A stretch of 56,602 nucleotides of DNA from positions 1-56,602 of the forward strand of contig JAFZVW010000065.1 in NCBI GenBank assembly GCA_017617635.1, read 5' to 3'. Below the pieces are notes generated by a model. That model did no database searches, was not told the DNA's origin, and saw only the letters and a list, made by a program, of their open reading frames with translations. This stretch comes from Bacteroidaceae bacterium (GTDB lineage Bacteria; Bacteroidota; Bacteroidia; Bacteroidales; Bacteroidaceae). This document shows positions 29,469-38,900 of this stretch, one piece after another. Both the position numbers and the translations under genes were made by a program. Within the stretch, counting starts at the first letter, position 1, and each line of letters opens with the position of its first letter.

Positions 29469-30452
29469 ATGTCAGATACACCTATTTCCATCATAGTCCC
29501 TGTCTACAATGTACAGGAATACATCATAGAATGCCTGGAGTCTATTGCTGCACAGACCTATACCAACGGTGTGGAATGCATCCTGGTTGACGACTGCGGC
29601 AATGACGACAGCATGAAGACGGTGCGTGACTATCTGAACCGTTACAAGGGTGAAATAGACTTCAGGGTTGTTAGGCACGAGCATAACCGGGGGCTTTCTG
29701 CAGCCCGCAATACAGGCATAATGGATGCCAAGGGCAAGTATGTGCTCTTTGTGGACAGCGACGACAGTATCTCTGCTGACTGCCTTATGTACTTCATGCA
29801 AGTAGCGCAACAACACCCCGACGCCCAGCTGATAGCAGCAGGCGCCAAGACCACCAAGAAGAAAAGCTATACCATGGAGAAACCCTTCCCCGACTATGCC
29901 GACAATCCCCGATGGATTGCCGCCATGATGCTGACAAGAGGAGGACGCAGAGGTATACCCGTTACGGCATGGAACCGTTTGGTCAGCAGGGACTTCCTCG
30001 TAGAGAACCAGCTGTTCTTCCGCGAAGGGGCGGTGCATGAAGATGAACTGTGGAATTTCATGCTGGCACCTAAGGTCACACGTATTGCCTTCTGCAAGCA
30101 TGACACATACTTTTACCGCATACGTCCGCAGAGTATCATGACCCGTTTCAGGAACAATGACGAAAGGGCCTTGGCCTGCATTCCCGTTTGGAAGGAGATG
30201 CTGAGCCTTATCACGCCTGAATACGAGCGCGAACAGACTGATTGTCTGTGGAACTTCATCAATGACATCCGACCCACCTGTATAGACCGTACGGTAAGAA
30301 AGGAGACACGGGGAATCCTATGGCAGCTGGCAAGGAAAGGCATCTGGCCCACCTCATACCTGATTGTCCTTTACCTGATGCCGTTTATCTTCTATATCAA
30401 GTTCATTCGGAATCTGATACCCAAGATTTCCAGAATCAACCCAGACCGCTAA
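29469..30452 (+). CDS. Glycosyltransferase family 2
   Basis: A 327-residue GT-A enzyme: ISIIVPVYNVQEYIIECLESI, VDDCGNDDS (donor site) and FVDSDDSIS (metal site). A hydrophobic stretch near the C-terminus (YLIVLYLMPFIFYI) may anchor it to the inner membrane. The ATG at 29469 (AGG directly upstream) is preferred over an in-frame ATG at 29403 inside the upstream gene. Probably one operon with the pyruvyl transferase. Confidence 0.9.
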   Translation: MSDTPISIIVPVYNVQEYIIECLESIAAQTYTNGVECILVDDCGNDDSMKTVRDYLNRYKGEIDFRVVRHEHNRGLSAARNTGIMDAKGKYVLFVDSDDSISADCLMYFMQVAQQHPDAQLIAAGAKTTKKKSYTMEKPFPDYADNPRWIAAMMLTRGGRRGIPVTAWNRLVSRDFLVENQLFFREGAVHEDELWNFMLAPKVTRIAFCKHDTYFYRIRPQSIMTRFRNNDERALACIPVWKEMLSLITPEYEREQTDCLWNFINDIRPTCIDRTVRKETRGILWQLARKGIWPTSYLIVLYLMPFIFYIKFIRNLIPKISRINPDR

Positions 30453-30462
30453 TTACCAACTT

Positions 30463-30500
30463 AAATTCGCCTGCCGGTTTTGTTACCAGCAGGCGAATTT
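30463..30500. terminator. Shared bidirectional terminator between two converging genes
   Basis: A perfect 12-bp stem: AAATTCGCCTGC (30463-30474) and GCAGGCGAATTT (30489-30500) with a 14-base loop. It lies between the converging stops of the glycosyltransferase and the BspA-like gene. T-runs beyond the stem are short on both sides. Confidence 0.65.
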
Positions 30501-30531
30501 CGGTTATAGGTTAGTGATTATAGGCTAGCGG

Positions 30532-32502
30532 TTACTCTCCACCTGTTGCCATGATAGTCAGGATGGCTGTAATATCACCGATTTCAATCTTGCCGTTGCC
30601 GTTGGCATCACCTACTATTCCACCACCCATGTTAACACCCTGGATATTGCCGAAATTGTACCACGGAGATGAGTTTTTGTAGTCTTCTAAAGCAGATTTG
30701 GGTACATACAATGTAGCTTCATCGTAAGGAACATACTGGAAGGATGATGACGTTGTTTCAGGAATGCCTTGCGCCTTGCATGTCACGTTGGTAAGTCCTG
30801 TACAGCCATAGAAAGCAGAAGTGCCGATATTGGTCACGCTGCTGGGGATGGTGACAGATTTTATGTTTGAGAAACGATAGAAGGTATATTTTCCAATCTC
30901 TGTAATTCCTTCCGGAATATCCACGTCTGTCACTGCCTTTCCTTCAACATAGAGATACTTATCAATATTTTCGTCATTATTACAGAGGGGATTGGACTGA
31001 GAAGTAAGATACTGAATCCTGCACATACTGGCTATGCTGGCAAAATAAGCCTTGTAAAGTTTTGGGCAATCCAGAAAAGCAAAATTGCCAATACTGGTCA
31101 CGCTTTCGGGAATAGACACGGATTCTAGTATTGTGCAGTTACTGAAGGCATAGTTGCCGATACTGGTAACACCATTTGGAATTGTGATGGATAAAAGAGA
31201 ACTACAGTTAGAGAAGGTATTCGCACTAATCTTGGTCAGACTCTCAGGTAGGGTAACTGAATTCAAATCTTTACAACCAGAAAAAGCTCGGGAGCCAATA
31301 CCAACAACATTGTTTGGTATATCTGCAATTCTCAGCTTTTCACAATTATAGAAGGCATCGTCGCCAATATACCTGAGGCTACTTGGTAAATTAACCTCTA
31401 CGAGATTCGTCCCCCCATAGAAGGCATTGTTGCCAATGCTGGTAACATCGCTGCCAAGGGTAAAGTGCTGTGGGTTATTGAAAATTGTGTTCAAGTTCAA
31501 GCCGGAACTATATGTCTTGGAAACAATGGCGTTGGAATTGATAGTCACATCAGTAAGAGCGCTGCAACCTGAGAAGGCCCCATTGTCAATATTAGTTACA
31601 TTACTGGGGATGGTGATTGAAGACAAAATTGGGCAATTAGAGAAAGTCAGGTTGCCGATAGTCCTCACTCCTGTAGGGATAGATATGGATGAAAGTTGGG
31701 AACAATTATAGAAAGCGTATCTGCCAATACTAATCACACTGTTAGGAATAGTGAATGAAGAAGCAGTGCAACCATAGAAAGCATAGTCGCCAATGTTTTT
31801 CACACTGCTACCAAGGGTGTAATTCTCTACGTTTTTGCCGAAAATAGTAGTGAAGTTGTTGCTGGAACTGTATGTTTTGGAAGCAACCAGATTAGAGTTG
31901 ATTGTTACAGAGGTCAGGCTGGAGCAACCACTAAAGGCCCCATTGCCAATGTTAGCAACATTACTGGGGATAGTTACAGATTTCAAATACATACAGGACC
32001 CAAAAGCATTGGCACCAATACTGGTGACATTGCTGGGAATCGTGATGGATTGCATTTTGCATCCTCTAAAGGCATATTCGCCAATACTGGTTACACTGCT
32101 TGGGATAGTGATGGATTCCAGGCTGGAGCAATTATAGAAAGTATAATCGCCAATGCTCTTTATACTGCTGGGGATTGTAACTGATGTCAGGCCTGTACAT
32201 CCATAGAAAGCATATTCACCAATTTTTGTTACGCTGCTGGGGATTGTAACTGATGTCAGGCCTGTGCAGCCATTAAAGGCATTTGGATTGATACCGACAA
32301 CATCAAATTTTATACTTCCCTTTGTAACTGTAGATGGAATAACTACCGAACCTGAGTAATTTATGCCTTTTGCCACATAAGCAACAGCTGTGTTGCCATC
32401 ATCTGAAAGGCGATTTTCATAACGTATTCCACCATAATCAAAAGTTTCAGCCCATGACAGGGTGCTGATTGCAAGAAAAAATACGGAAACAATAAACCGC
32501 AA
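30532..32502 (-). CDS. BspA-like leucine-rich-repeat surface protein, start interrupted by a C9 tract (phase OFF)
   Basis: The open frame (656 residues from a TTG at 32502) has a hydrophobic signal segment (FIVSVFFLAISTL, then SWA), then about 20 copies of a 23-residue LRR_5 repeat with the core SVTIPSSVTSIGEYAF-GC, and a C-terminal dockerin-like segment GDANGNGKIEIGDITAIL. Such proteins mediate adhesion in oral and gut Bacteroidales. The natural ATG is at 32528-32530, five codons before a run of nine C on the minus strand (32505-32513). With nine C the ATG frame ends at a TGA (32447-32449) after 27 codons. With eight or eleven C it joins the main frame and gives a proper signal peptide beginning MKKQTYPPQLRF. 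The gene is therefore read as switched off in this molecule. Confidence 0.85.
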   Translation of the reverse strand: MRFIVSVFFLAISTLSWAETFDYGGIRYENRLSDDGNTAVAYVAKGINYSGSVVIPSTVTKGSIKFDVVGINPNAFNGCTGLTSVTIPSSVTKIGEYAFYGCTGLTSVTIPSSIKSIGDYTFYNCSSLESITIPSSVTSIGEYAFRGCKMQSITIPSNVTSIGANAFGSCMYLKSVTIPSNVANIGNGAFSGCSSLTSVTINSNLVASKTYSSSNNFTTIFGKNVENYTLGSSVKNIGDYAFYGCTASSFTIPNSVISIGRYAFYNCSQLSSISIPTGVRTIGNLTFSNCPILSSITIPSNVTNIDNGAFSGCSALTDVTINSNAIVSKTYSSGLNLNTIFNNPQHFTLGSDVTSIGNNAFYGGTNLVEVNLPSSLRYIGDDAFYNCEKLRIADIPNNVVGIGSRAFSGCKDLNSVTLPESLTKISANTFSNCSSLLSITIPNGVTSIGNYAFSNCTILESVSIPESVTSIGNFAFLDCPKLYKAYFASIASMCRIQYLTSQSNPLCNNDENIDKYLYVEGKAVTDVDIPEGITEIGKYTFYRFSNIKSVTIPSSVTNIGTSAFYGCTGLTNVTCKAQGIPETTSSSFQYVPYDEATLYVPKSALEDYKNSSPWYNFGNIQGVNMGGGIVGDANGNGKIEIGDITAILTIMATGGE

Positions 32503-32504
32503 CT

Positions 32505-32513
32505 GGGGGGGGG
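32505..32513 (-). repeat. Homopolymer C9 tract (G9 on plus strand) in the BspA-like gene
   Basis: Nine identical bases directly between the ATG (32530) and the signal-peptide codons of the BspA-like gene. A change of one base (to eight) restores the frame. Length changes in such tracts occur by slipped-strand mispairing in known phase-variable genes of other bacteria. Confidence 0.85.
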
Positions 32514-32576
32514 TAAGTTTGTTTTTTCATAAAAATTGGTATTTAGTTTTAATGATAATTGTTACACCTTTTGCGA

Positions 32577-32607
32577 CAAAGATAGTATTTTTTTCAATTG
32601 CACACAA
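32577..32607 (-). promoter_or_regulatory. Promoter of the BspA-like gene
   Basis: On the minus strand TTG (32605-32607), 20 bases, TATCTTTG (32577-32584). Predicted start near 32572, giving a leader of about 40 bases before the ATG at 32530. This supports the ATG, rather than the TTG at 32502, as the real start. Confidence 0.65.
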
Positions 32608-32650
32608 CAAAAACGCGAGAAAAATTGTAACTTTGAACTCGCAAAATATT

Positions 32651-32837
32651 ATTTGCTCACGGAGATGTCATGGAGAAGTCATGCAGATGACTACAAAAAC
32701 TCATGATGGTGTCAGGATGATGTCTAGGTTATCTCTAGGAGATGTCTAGCCTACACCTAGAGAACTCCTAGAGAACTCCTAAAGAACTCCTAAAGAACTC
32801 CATGGGAAATTATAGAGGGACGCCTGGAAAATGCTAG
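32651..32837. repeat. Degenerate 11-bp tandem array, about 17 units
   Basis: From 32651 to 32837 the sequence can be cut into 17 consecutive units of exactly 11 bases with no gap. The centre units are GAGATGTCTAG, CCTACACCTAG, AGAACTCCTAG and AGAACTCCTAA; outer units end TCATG, TCAGG or GCTAG. The last base of the unit is G in 14 of 17, and many units end CTAG or close to it. 11 bp is about one helical turn. It fills the stretch between the cca stop and the promoter of the BspA-like gene, ending about 43 bases upstream of the -33 box. No coding sense is evident. Confidence 0.7.
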
Positions 32838-32876
32838 TTTGGTTTACTGAAAGTAGTTAAGAAGTAAAGTAGACAA

Positions 32877-34355
32877 TTATGCATTGCCCTTCGGGTGGAG
32901 GTTGAGTTTGGCGGCTTCCTGGAGCATGTACTGGAAGGCGGAGTCATGGTCGCCGGGAATCAGTGACTCCCAGATTGCGTCCTTGACTGCCTGTTTCAGG
33001 ATGCCGACTTCGCGGCAGGGCTTCAGGCCGAAGGTCTGCATAATCTCCTCGCCCGTAATGGGGTTCTGCCATGTGCGGTAGTTGTCGCGTGCCTGCAGGT
33101 CGGTGATTTTCTCGCGGACGAGGCGGAAATTGTCCAGGAAACGCTGCTTCTTCTGTGCATTGCGGCTGGTAATGTCTGCCTCGCAAAGTGTCATGAGGTC
33201 GTCGATGTCCTCGCCTGCCTCGAACAGCAGACGGCGTACTGCCGAATCGGTGACCTGGTCGTCTGCAATGGCCTGCGGACGCATGTGCATGGAGACAAGC
33301 TTGGAGACATAGTGCATGCGCTCGTCCATAGGCAGTTTCATACGGCGGAAGAGCGGCTGTATCATCTTCATGCCGATGAAGTTGTGATTGTGGAACGTCC
33401 ACCCTGCCACCGGGTCCCACCGCTTGCTTCTGGGCTTCCCGATATCATGCAGGAGGGCTGCCCACCGGAGCCACAGGTTATCGGACACGCGGGCGACATT
33501 GTCCAGTACCTCGAGAGTGTGATAGAAGTTGTCCTTGTGGGCACGGTCGTTGCGGCTTTCGACACCGCGCATGGCGGCAAGCTCGGGTAGAATGAGTTCG
33601 AGCAGTCCGCAGCGTTCCAGTTCGATGAAACCGATACTGGGAACGGGCGAAAGCATAATCTTGTTGAGTTCGTCGATGATGCGTTCCTGCGATATAATGC
33701 TGATGCGCGAGGCGTTGCGGCACAGGGCTTCCTGTGTCTCGTCCTCGATGCTGAAATTGAGCTGTGTGGCAAAGCGTATGCAGCGCATCATGCGCAGGGG
33801 GTCGTCGCTGAATGTAATATCGGGATCAAGCGGTGTTGCTATGAGCCGGTCCTCCATATCGTCAAGACCGCCGAAACGGTCTGTCAGCTCGCCGAAACGG
33901 TCCTTGTTGAGCTGTACTGCCAGTGCATTGATAGTAAAGTCGCGGCGGTCCAGGTCGTCTGCCAGTGTTCCGTCCTCGACGACCGGCTTGCGGCTGTCAC
34001 GCTGATAGCTTTCGCGGCGTGCACCGACAAACTCGACCTCCTGGCCTTTCCACTTTACCTGAGCAGTGCCGAAATTCCTGAAAACCGAGACGTTTGCTCC
34101 CCTGCCCAACTGCCTGCCCAACTGTCTGGCGAGGGCAATACCGGGATGGTCTGTCTGACCTGCCGCGTCCGACCCGATACCTGCCTTGACTACAACGCAG
34201 TCAATATCCTTGGAAGGGCGTTCGAGGAACAGATCCCTGACATATCCGCCCACCACATAGCATTCCACGCCCATTTCATCGGCAATCTCTCCGATTCTGT
34301 GAAACATGGGCTTGTCCAGCAGCCGTGCAAGGTCGTGGTCGGTCAGGTATCTCAT
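32877..34355 (-). CDS. cca: CCA-adding enzyme / tRNA nucleotidyltransferase with HD domain
   Basis: Adds or repairs the 3' CCA of tRNAs, fitting the tRNA genes without encoded CCA. The 492-residue protein has a class II nucleotidyltransferase head: VGGYVRDLFLERPSKDIDCVV (GG and DxD), RRDFTINALAV and MMRCIRFATQLNF. An HD phosphohydrolase domain follows (HTLEVLDNVAR, LLHDIGKPRS). Its start overlaps the stop of the small lipoprotein gene by four bases, so it is translated from the porU-porV transcript. Confidence 0.93.
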   Translation of the reverse strand: MRYLTDHDLARLLDKPMFHRIGEIADEMGVECYVVGGYVRDLFLERPSKDIDCVVVKAGIGSDAAGQTDHPGIALARQLGRQLGRGANVSVFRNFGTAQVKWKGQEVEFVGARRESYQRDSRKPVVEDGTLADDLDRRDFTINALAVQLNKDRFGELTDRFGGLDDMEDRLIATPLDPDITFSDDPLRMMRCIRFATQLNFSIEDETQEALCRNASRISIISQERIIDELNKIMLSPVPSIGFIELERCGLLELILPELAAMRGVESRNDRAHKDNFYHTLEVLDNVARVSDNLWLRWAALLHDIGKPRSKRWDPVAGWTFHNHNFIGMKMIQPLFRRMKLPMDERMHYVSKLVSMHMRPQAIADDQVTDSAVRRLLFEAGEDIDDLMTLCEADITSRNAQKKQRFLDNFRLVREKITDLQARDNYRTWQNPITGEEIMQTFGLKPCREVGILKQAVKDAIWESLIPGDHDSAFQYMLQEAAKLNLHPKGNA

Positions 34356-34726
34356 TGCCTGAGTATCTTCTTTTTCAGATCTTCCTGTAGTTTACGCTCG
34401 AAGAAACGGCACTTGAGCGAAAGGCGTTCCCTGTCTGGCTCAGTTGCCGTCCCGAGGCTGTCGCGTGCTGCAGCCAATTCGATGCTGTCCAGCAGCAACA
34501 GGCCTGCTGCGCGTGCCTGGACAGCCGCAGGATACCGGCTGCGCATAGCCAGAATAGTGTCCCGTGCTGCCTGGTATTCTCCTGCCGCCAGGTGATGGCG
34601 GCTATGGCTTATCATTGCAAAGGCAGGTGCATTGTCGTCCTGTCTGCCCTCGCATGCCACGAAGGCAACAGATACTGATATGGTTACCAGAATAAAACAG
34701 ATTGCAAGGAAAAACGTCCTTTTCAT
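34352..34726 (-). CDS. Small predicted lipoprotein, unknown function
   Basis: A 124-residue protein with a lipoprotein-type signal sequence ending FVAC (Cys25). The mature part is helical and contains an AAGEYQAARDTILAMRSRYP segment like a single tetratricopeptide hairpin, followed by another helix pair and a Lys-rich end. It overlaps porV upstream and cca downstream by four bases each, so all three are translationally coupled. Its tie to PorU/PorV suggests an envelope role, but I do not recognise it. Confidence 0.8.
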   Translation of the reverse strand: MKRTFFLAICFILVTISVSVAFVACEGRQDDNAPAFAMISHSRHHLAAGEYQAARDTILAMRSRYPAAVQARAAGLLLLDSIELAAARDSLGTATEPDRERLSLKCRFFERKLQEDLKKKILRQ

Positions 34727-35934
34727 CGACGTTTGCGATTGAACAGGTCCTTCATGCCGTCCAGGTCAAACCCAAGGGTGAAGCGCATTGTCTGGTCAAG
34801 GGGATTGCCCGGGTTGGTTGCTATGCAGTATGCAGCATCGACGGTGAACACGCTCATGTGGAAGCCGCCGCCTACGGTGAAGTACTGACGGTTACCCTTT
34901 GACTTGTTCTCGTAATGATAGCCAGTGCGCAGCATGAAACGGTCGTTGTAGTTATACTCGGCACCGAAAGACCAGCGTATCTCCTTGAACTCCTCGCCGA
35001 AACCGCCCGGTGCATCGCCAAAGCTCTTGAAAAATCCGCCTATAGAGCTGACCGAGTAGTAATCCTCGTTCAAGCGGATTTCGTATGCTTCTTGAGTTTC
35101 CTCTTCGTGTCCCTTTTCTCGAAACTGTGGCTTTGTGGGTATACACAGTTTGTATGCCTCGACACCGAAGCTGAGCCTGTTGTACTGGTTGAACGGAATG
35201 GTCATATTCAATCCCAGGCGCAGTGTCGTGGGCAGGAAGTCGGCGCGGTTGTCCTGACCGTTATTCATATTAATCTTGCTGCCCAGGTTATTGATTGACA
35301 AGCCCCATGCCAGGCTGCACTCGCGCGAACCTATCATGAAGTATCCCTGACGGTACATGCTGATGTCTGCAGCAAAAGCCTTGCCCGAGGTTGCCTCGGC
35401 AGAATAGTTCATATCGCTGAGGATGAAACGCAGGGCAATACCCATCGAGAACGTGCGTGTAAGCATACGGCTGTATGCCACGTCGATGGCCAGCTCGTAT
35501 GGCCTGAAGGTAAAACCTTCATCAACGTTGCCACTTACGTCAGATATAGCTACGTCACCTACACCGAAATAGCGCAGGGAGGCACTGATGGCAGAGTAGT
35601 CGCCTATACGGTAGAAGCCCTGGATATTGGCAAGGTTGATACCGCTGACTATCTTGCGCAGCCAAGGGGTATAGGACACGCCTACACCGGCACGGGCTAC
35701 GTTCCAGGGGTACTTGGCACAGTTCCAGTACTGGCTGTTGATGTCCGCCTCGGTAGCGACACCCATGTCACCCATGGAACCTGCACGGGCATCGGGAGCA
35801 ATGGCCAGTGAGGTTACGCCATAGACCTCGGGATTGAACGCCTCGGTGAACGCACTGCTTGGCGTTCCTGTCTGCGCTGATGCAGTAACGAATGCCGCAC
35901 AGCAGGCTACAATATATATAAATAAACGTTTCAT
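34723..35934 (-). CDS. porV: Type IX secretion outer membrane protein PorV
   Basis: PorV (LptO) is the outer-membrane shuttle that receives cargo from the T9SS translocon and delivers it to PorU. The 403-residue product has a signal peptide (residues 1-20), then TSLAIAPDARAGSMGDMGVAT and SQYWNCAKYPW, both characteristic of the PorV/PorQ family, and a beta-rich barrel with FTLGFDLDGMKDLF at the end. Length agrees with PorV (about 390). It lies 25 bases after porU, the same order as in many Bacteroidetes. Confidence 0.9.
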   Translation of the reverse strand: MKRLFIYIVACCAAFVTASAQTGTPSSAFTEAFNPEVYGVTSLAIAPDARAGSMGDMGVATEADINSQYWNCAKYPWNVARAGVGVSYTPWLRKIVSGINLANIQGFYRIGDYSAISASLRYFGVGDVAISDVSGNVDEGFTFRPYELAIDVAYSRMLTRTFSMGIALRFILSDMNYSAEATSGKAFAADISMYRQGYFMIGSRECSLAWGLSINNLGSKINMNNGQDNRADFLPTTLRLGLNMTIPFNQYNRLSFGVEAYKLCIPTKPQFREKGHEEETQEAYEIRLNEDYYSVSSIGGFFKSFGDAPGGFGEEFKEIRWSFGAEYNYNDRFMLRTGYHYENKSKGNRQYFTVGGGFHMSVFTVDAAYCIATNPGNPLDQTMRFTLGFDLDGMKDLFNRKRR

Positions 35935-35959
35935 CTGCTATAATAACTTATCCGACCGT

Positions 35960-38900
35960 CTAATTATTGCGCCAGAGGACGAATTTCTTTTGTCTGGAAT
36001 GTGTTTTGCCGCCGTTGTACGATGCAGTCACGCGTACTGCATATATGCCGTTGCCAAGCGATGCTCCGCTGCCGTTGCAGCATGACCAGGGTACGGATAT
36101 GACGCCGTGACCGTCTGATGCGTCGAATTCGTGCCGGTACTGCAGCATACCGGTGATGCTGAACACCTCGAGCTTGAAGTGGCATGTGAGGCCGGGGTAA
36201 TTGTAGGCGATGTGGAATATGGTACTGCCGGACAAGACGTCGTTTTCCAGCACGAGGTTGAGTATCTCGGGTTCGAGGTCGTGCCCTACGACGAAATCCA
36301 GTGTCTTGACCGTAGTATTGTTGAGCATGTCCCATGCACGGAAGCTGAGTGTATGCGCACCGGGCTCCAGCTCTGCTATGTCGGCAAAGCATACTGTGCC
36401 GCAGGTATAGTCCCCGACATTGGGGATAAAGCTGGAATTCAGATTGTATGTGCGTGACGGCAGACCGTCTATAATCAGTTCCAGGTCGTGACCGAGGCCG
36501 TTACCGCTGCTCTGGATGCCTGCCTCGTCACTGAGCTCGGCAACGAACAGTGGTGAGGGATTGACTATGTCGCCGTTGACGAAGTCCTTGTCGTTGAGGT
36601 AGATGTACATGGACGGGCCTATGGTGTCCGTATCCAGTTCGTGCGACGTGCCTCCGACTAGGAAACTCTCGCTGCTGCCGTTTGCCTCGCGCGAATTGTC
36701 CGAAGTCACCGCATACATGACCAGCCTGCCTGGCAGGTCGCTGTAGTTGATGTCACGGGGCATGACGAACTCGGTTATGAACTCGCCCATGCGGACGCTG
36801 TCGGAACCGCTGATGATTTCCTTGTTCCACACATTGTACTTGAAGGGTTCGTTGCCGTCGTTGCCACGGGTGGTCACGGTCTCCATATTGTCGTACAGGC
36901 GGAAGGCCATAGTGCCTGAGAACTGTGCATCAGCCTCGCCGGGCTTGGACTCGACATGGCCCGAAAGGCGTACGCGGCCGCCGGCCTTGAGCTGCTGGGT
37001 GCCGGTAAGTTCCTCGCCGTTGATGCTGTCAAGCACGACCTTGGCAACGGGATTGCCCATGAGCAGTGCAGGGTCTCCCAGCAGGCAGTATTGCAGTTTG
37101 TTGTATGGACGGTTACCGTCCCTGGGGTGTTCGGCCATGCTGCTCTTTGCCATGCGAAGGGCGTCGCCCAGGAGATAGCGGTTGCCACTGGCGTCGCAGG
37201 ACATCAGATTCTGGCAGAAGAAATTGTTCAGGTAGTAGTTCTGCGTAGAGAATGCGGTATGTGTCGTACCGATGAACGCAACTGCACCGCCTCCGTCGCA
37301 AAGAACTGCCTGCTCGCCCAGGTTCTCGACCCTGGAATCGAAGGGCTGCGTGTCACAGGCTGCGGTGTACCATAGCGGCAGGCGCTTGGATTTCCACGAC
37401 TTGACGTCATCGAGCAGTACAATACGCTCGTTGCTGAGCAGATATGTGCTGGCATGGCCTGTGTAGTTTATCATCAGGCTGCCGTCGGTAACGGCCTTGC
37501 CGATAATATCGTGAACTTCGGGGTACGAATAGTACAGGCCCTCGTTACGACGTACATAGCTGTCGAGCATGACCTTGCGTACGTCGACATCCGGGGCGGC
37601 CTTGCTCAATGTCTCGGCTACCTGGTCTGCCTGTTTCATGTGCTCGTTGTCATCACCGTCGTCGCCTACGAACAGGACATCGTTCTTCCACACACCGGCG
37701 TATGTGGCTGCCAGGTGGTCGATGGTCTTGTCTACCATAATGCGTGCCTGCTCTGCAGTAGTTACGGGGAAACGCCCGATGCCGAGGTCCGTAACGTCCT
37801 TGGTGGGCTGTCCTCCCTCGCCATCGTCCATAAGACCGAAATAATCCTCCCAGCAGTATGCGGACTCGTCGCTGGCACTTTCCTCGCTCTGGCAGCACAG
37901 GAGATAGTTGTTGGGGGAATAGCTGCGCCAGTCGGCGCTCTTCATACGGTTGTCCCAAGCGCAGTCACCGAACAGGAGCAGGTATCTGGGAGCCGTACCG
38001 CCGGACAGTCCGCGGTCGTAGAGCATCTTCATGAAACGGCGGTATGCCGACGCGTCGGGAGTGCCTGACGAGAACTCATTATATATCTTGTCGGCACTGA
38101 CAACCATGCACTTCAATCCCTGGTACTGGGCATGAGCATCGGCAAGACGTTGGGCCTGTGATGTAAGAAGGCCGCCGGAAGGCACGATGATGACCATATC
38201 GGCATTGTCTGACGCATGCAGGTCCTGGTTGGCAACGGATGAGCCTGCAGTAGGCAGCGGGAACTGATAGGACGGGTCGAATGCGATGAAATCGTCCGTA
38301 CCGTCCTGTACCGAAAACTCGGCTGCACCGTTGTTCTGGCCGGTTTCAACGAGTGTTGCAGGCCTGCCGCGCCTGCCAAGGCGCATAACCTTGACGCCCG
38401 GACTGCCTGCTGCGATGTTACTGAACCTGGTTGCTCCTGCATAGCTTACAGTGACATTGGCTGACGTACCGGTGCCCTCGCCCGTACCCGAATAGCCTCC
38501 GCCAAACTGCACATAGCCGTTGCGTAATTCAATCGGGGCGGTATAATTGAGTGCAATATAGTCGAGACGGCCGGTTATCTGATTGCTGCTGTAGGTCTTG
38601 TTGCCTGTGACAAGCCTGAAGGTCCAGTCGGTCCTGCCCTTGGCATAGCCCGAAGCATTGACATTGGTCATGTTACCGACGGCAAAGGCTTCGAATGTTC
38701 CGGGGGGATATATTGTACGTGTGCCGAGAAGGCTGTCGTTGACATAGACGGACAGTGGCGTTATGACCTTGCTTGCCGTAAAGGATACCATTACCTTCTC
38801 GTTTCCCAGACTGTTGACGTCCTTCAGCGTATAGCTGCGGGAATACGCGCCACTGAACAGATTGGAGTCATACAGGTTTCTTCCGCCACGGAACCATGCA

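Noticed and set aside
32160-32262. Near-identical direct repeats of about 30 bases
   Set aside because: Explained by neighbouring LRR_5 repeats of the BspA-like protein; not a CRISPR array (coding, no constant spacer length). They could still recombine.
32462-32749. Plus-strand open frame of 95 codons running through the C9 tract and the start of the 11-bp array
   Set aside because: No start context or family features; an 11-bp period is not a multiple of three, so the repeat has no coding sense.
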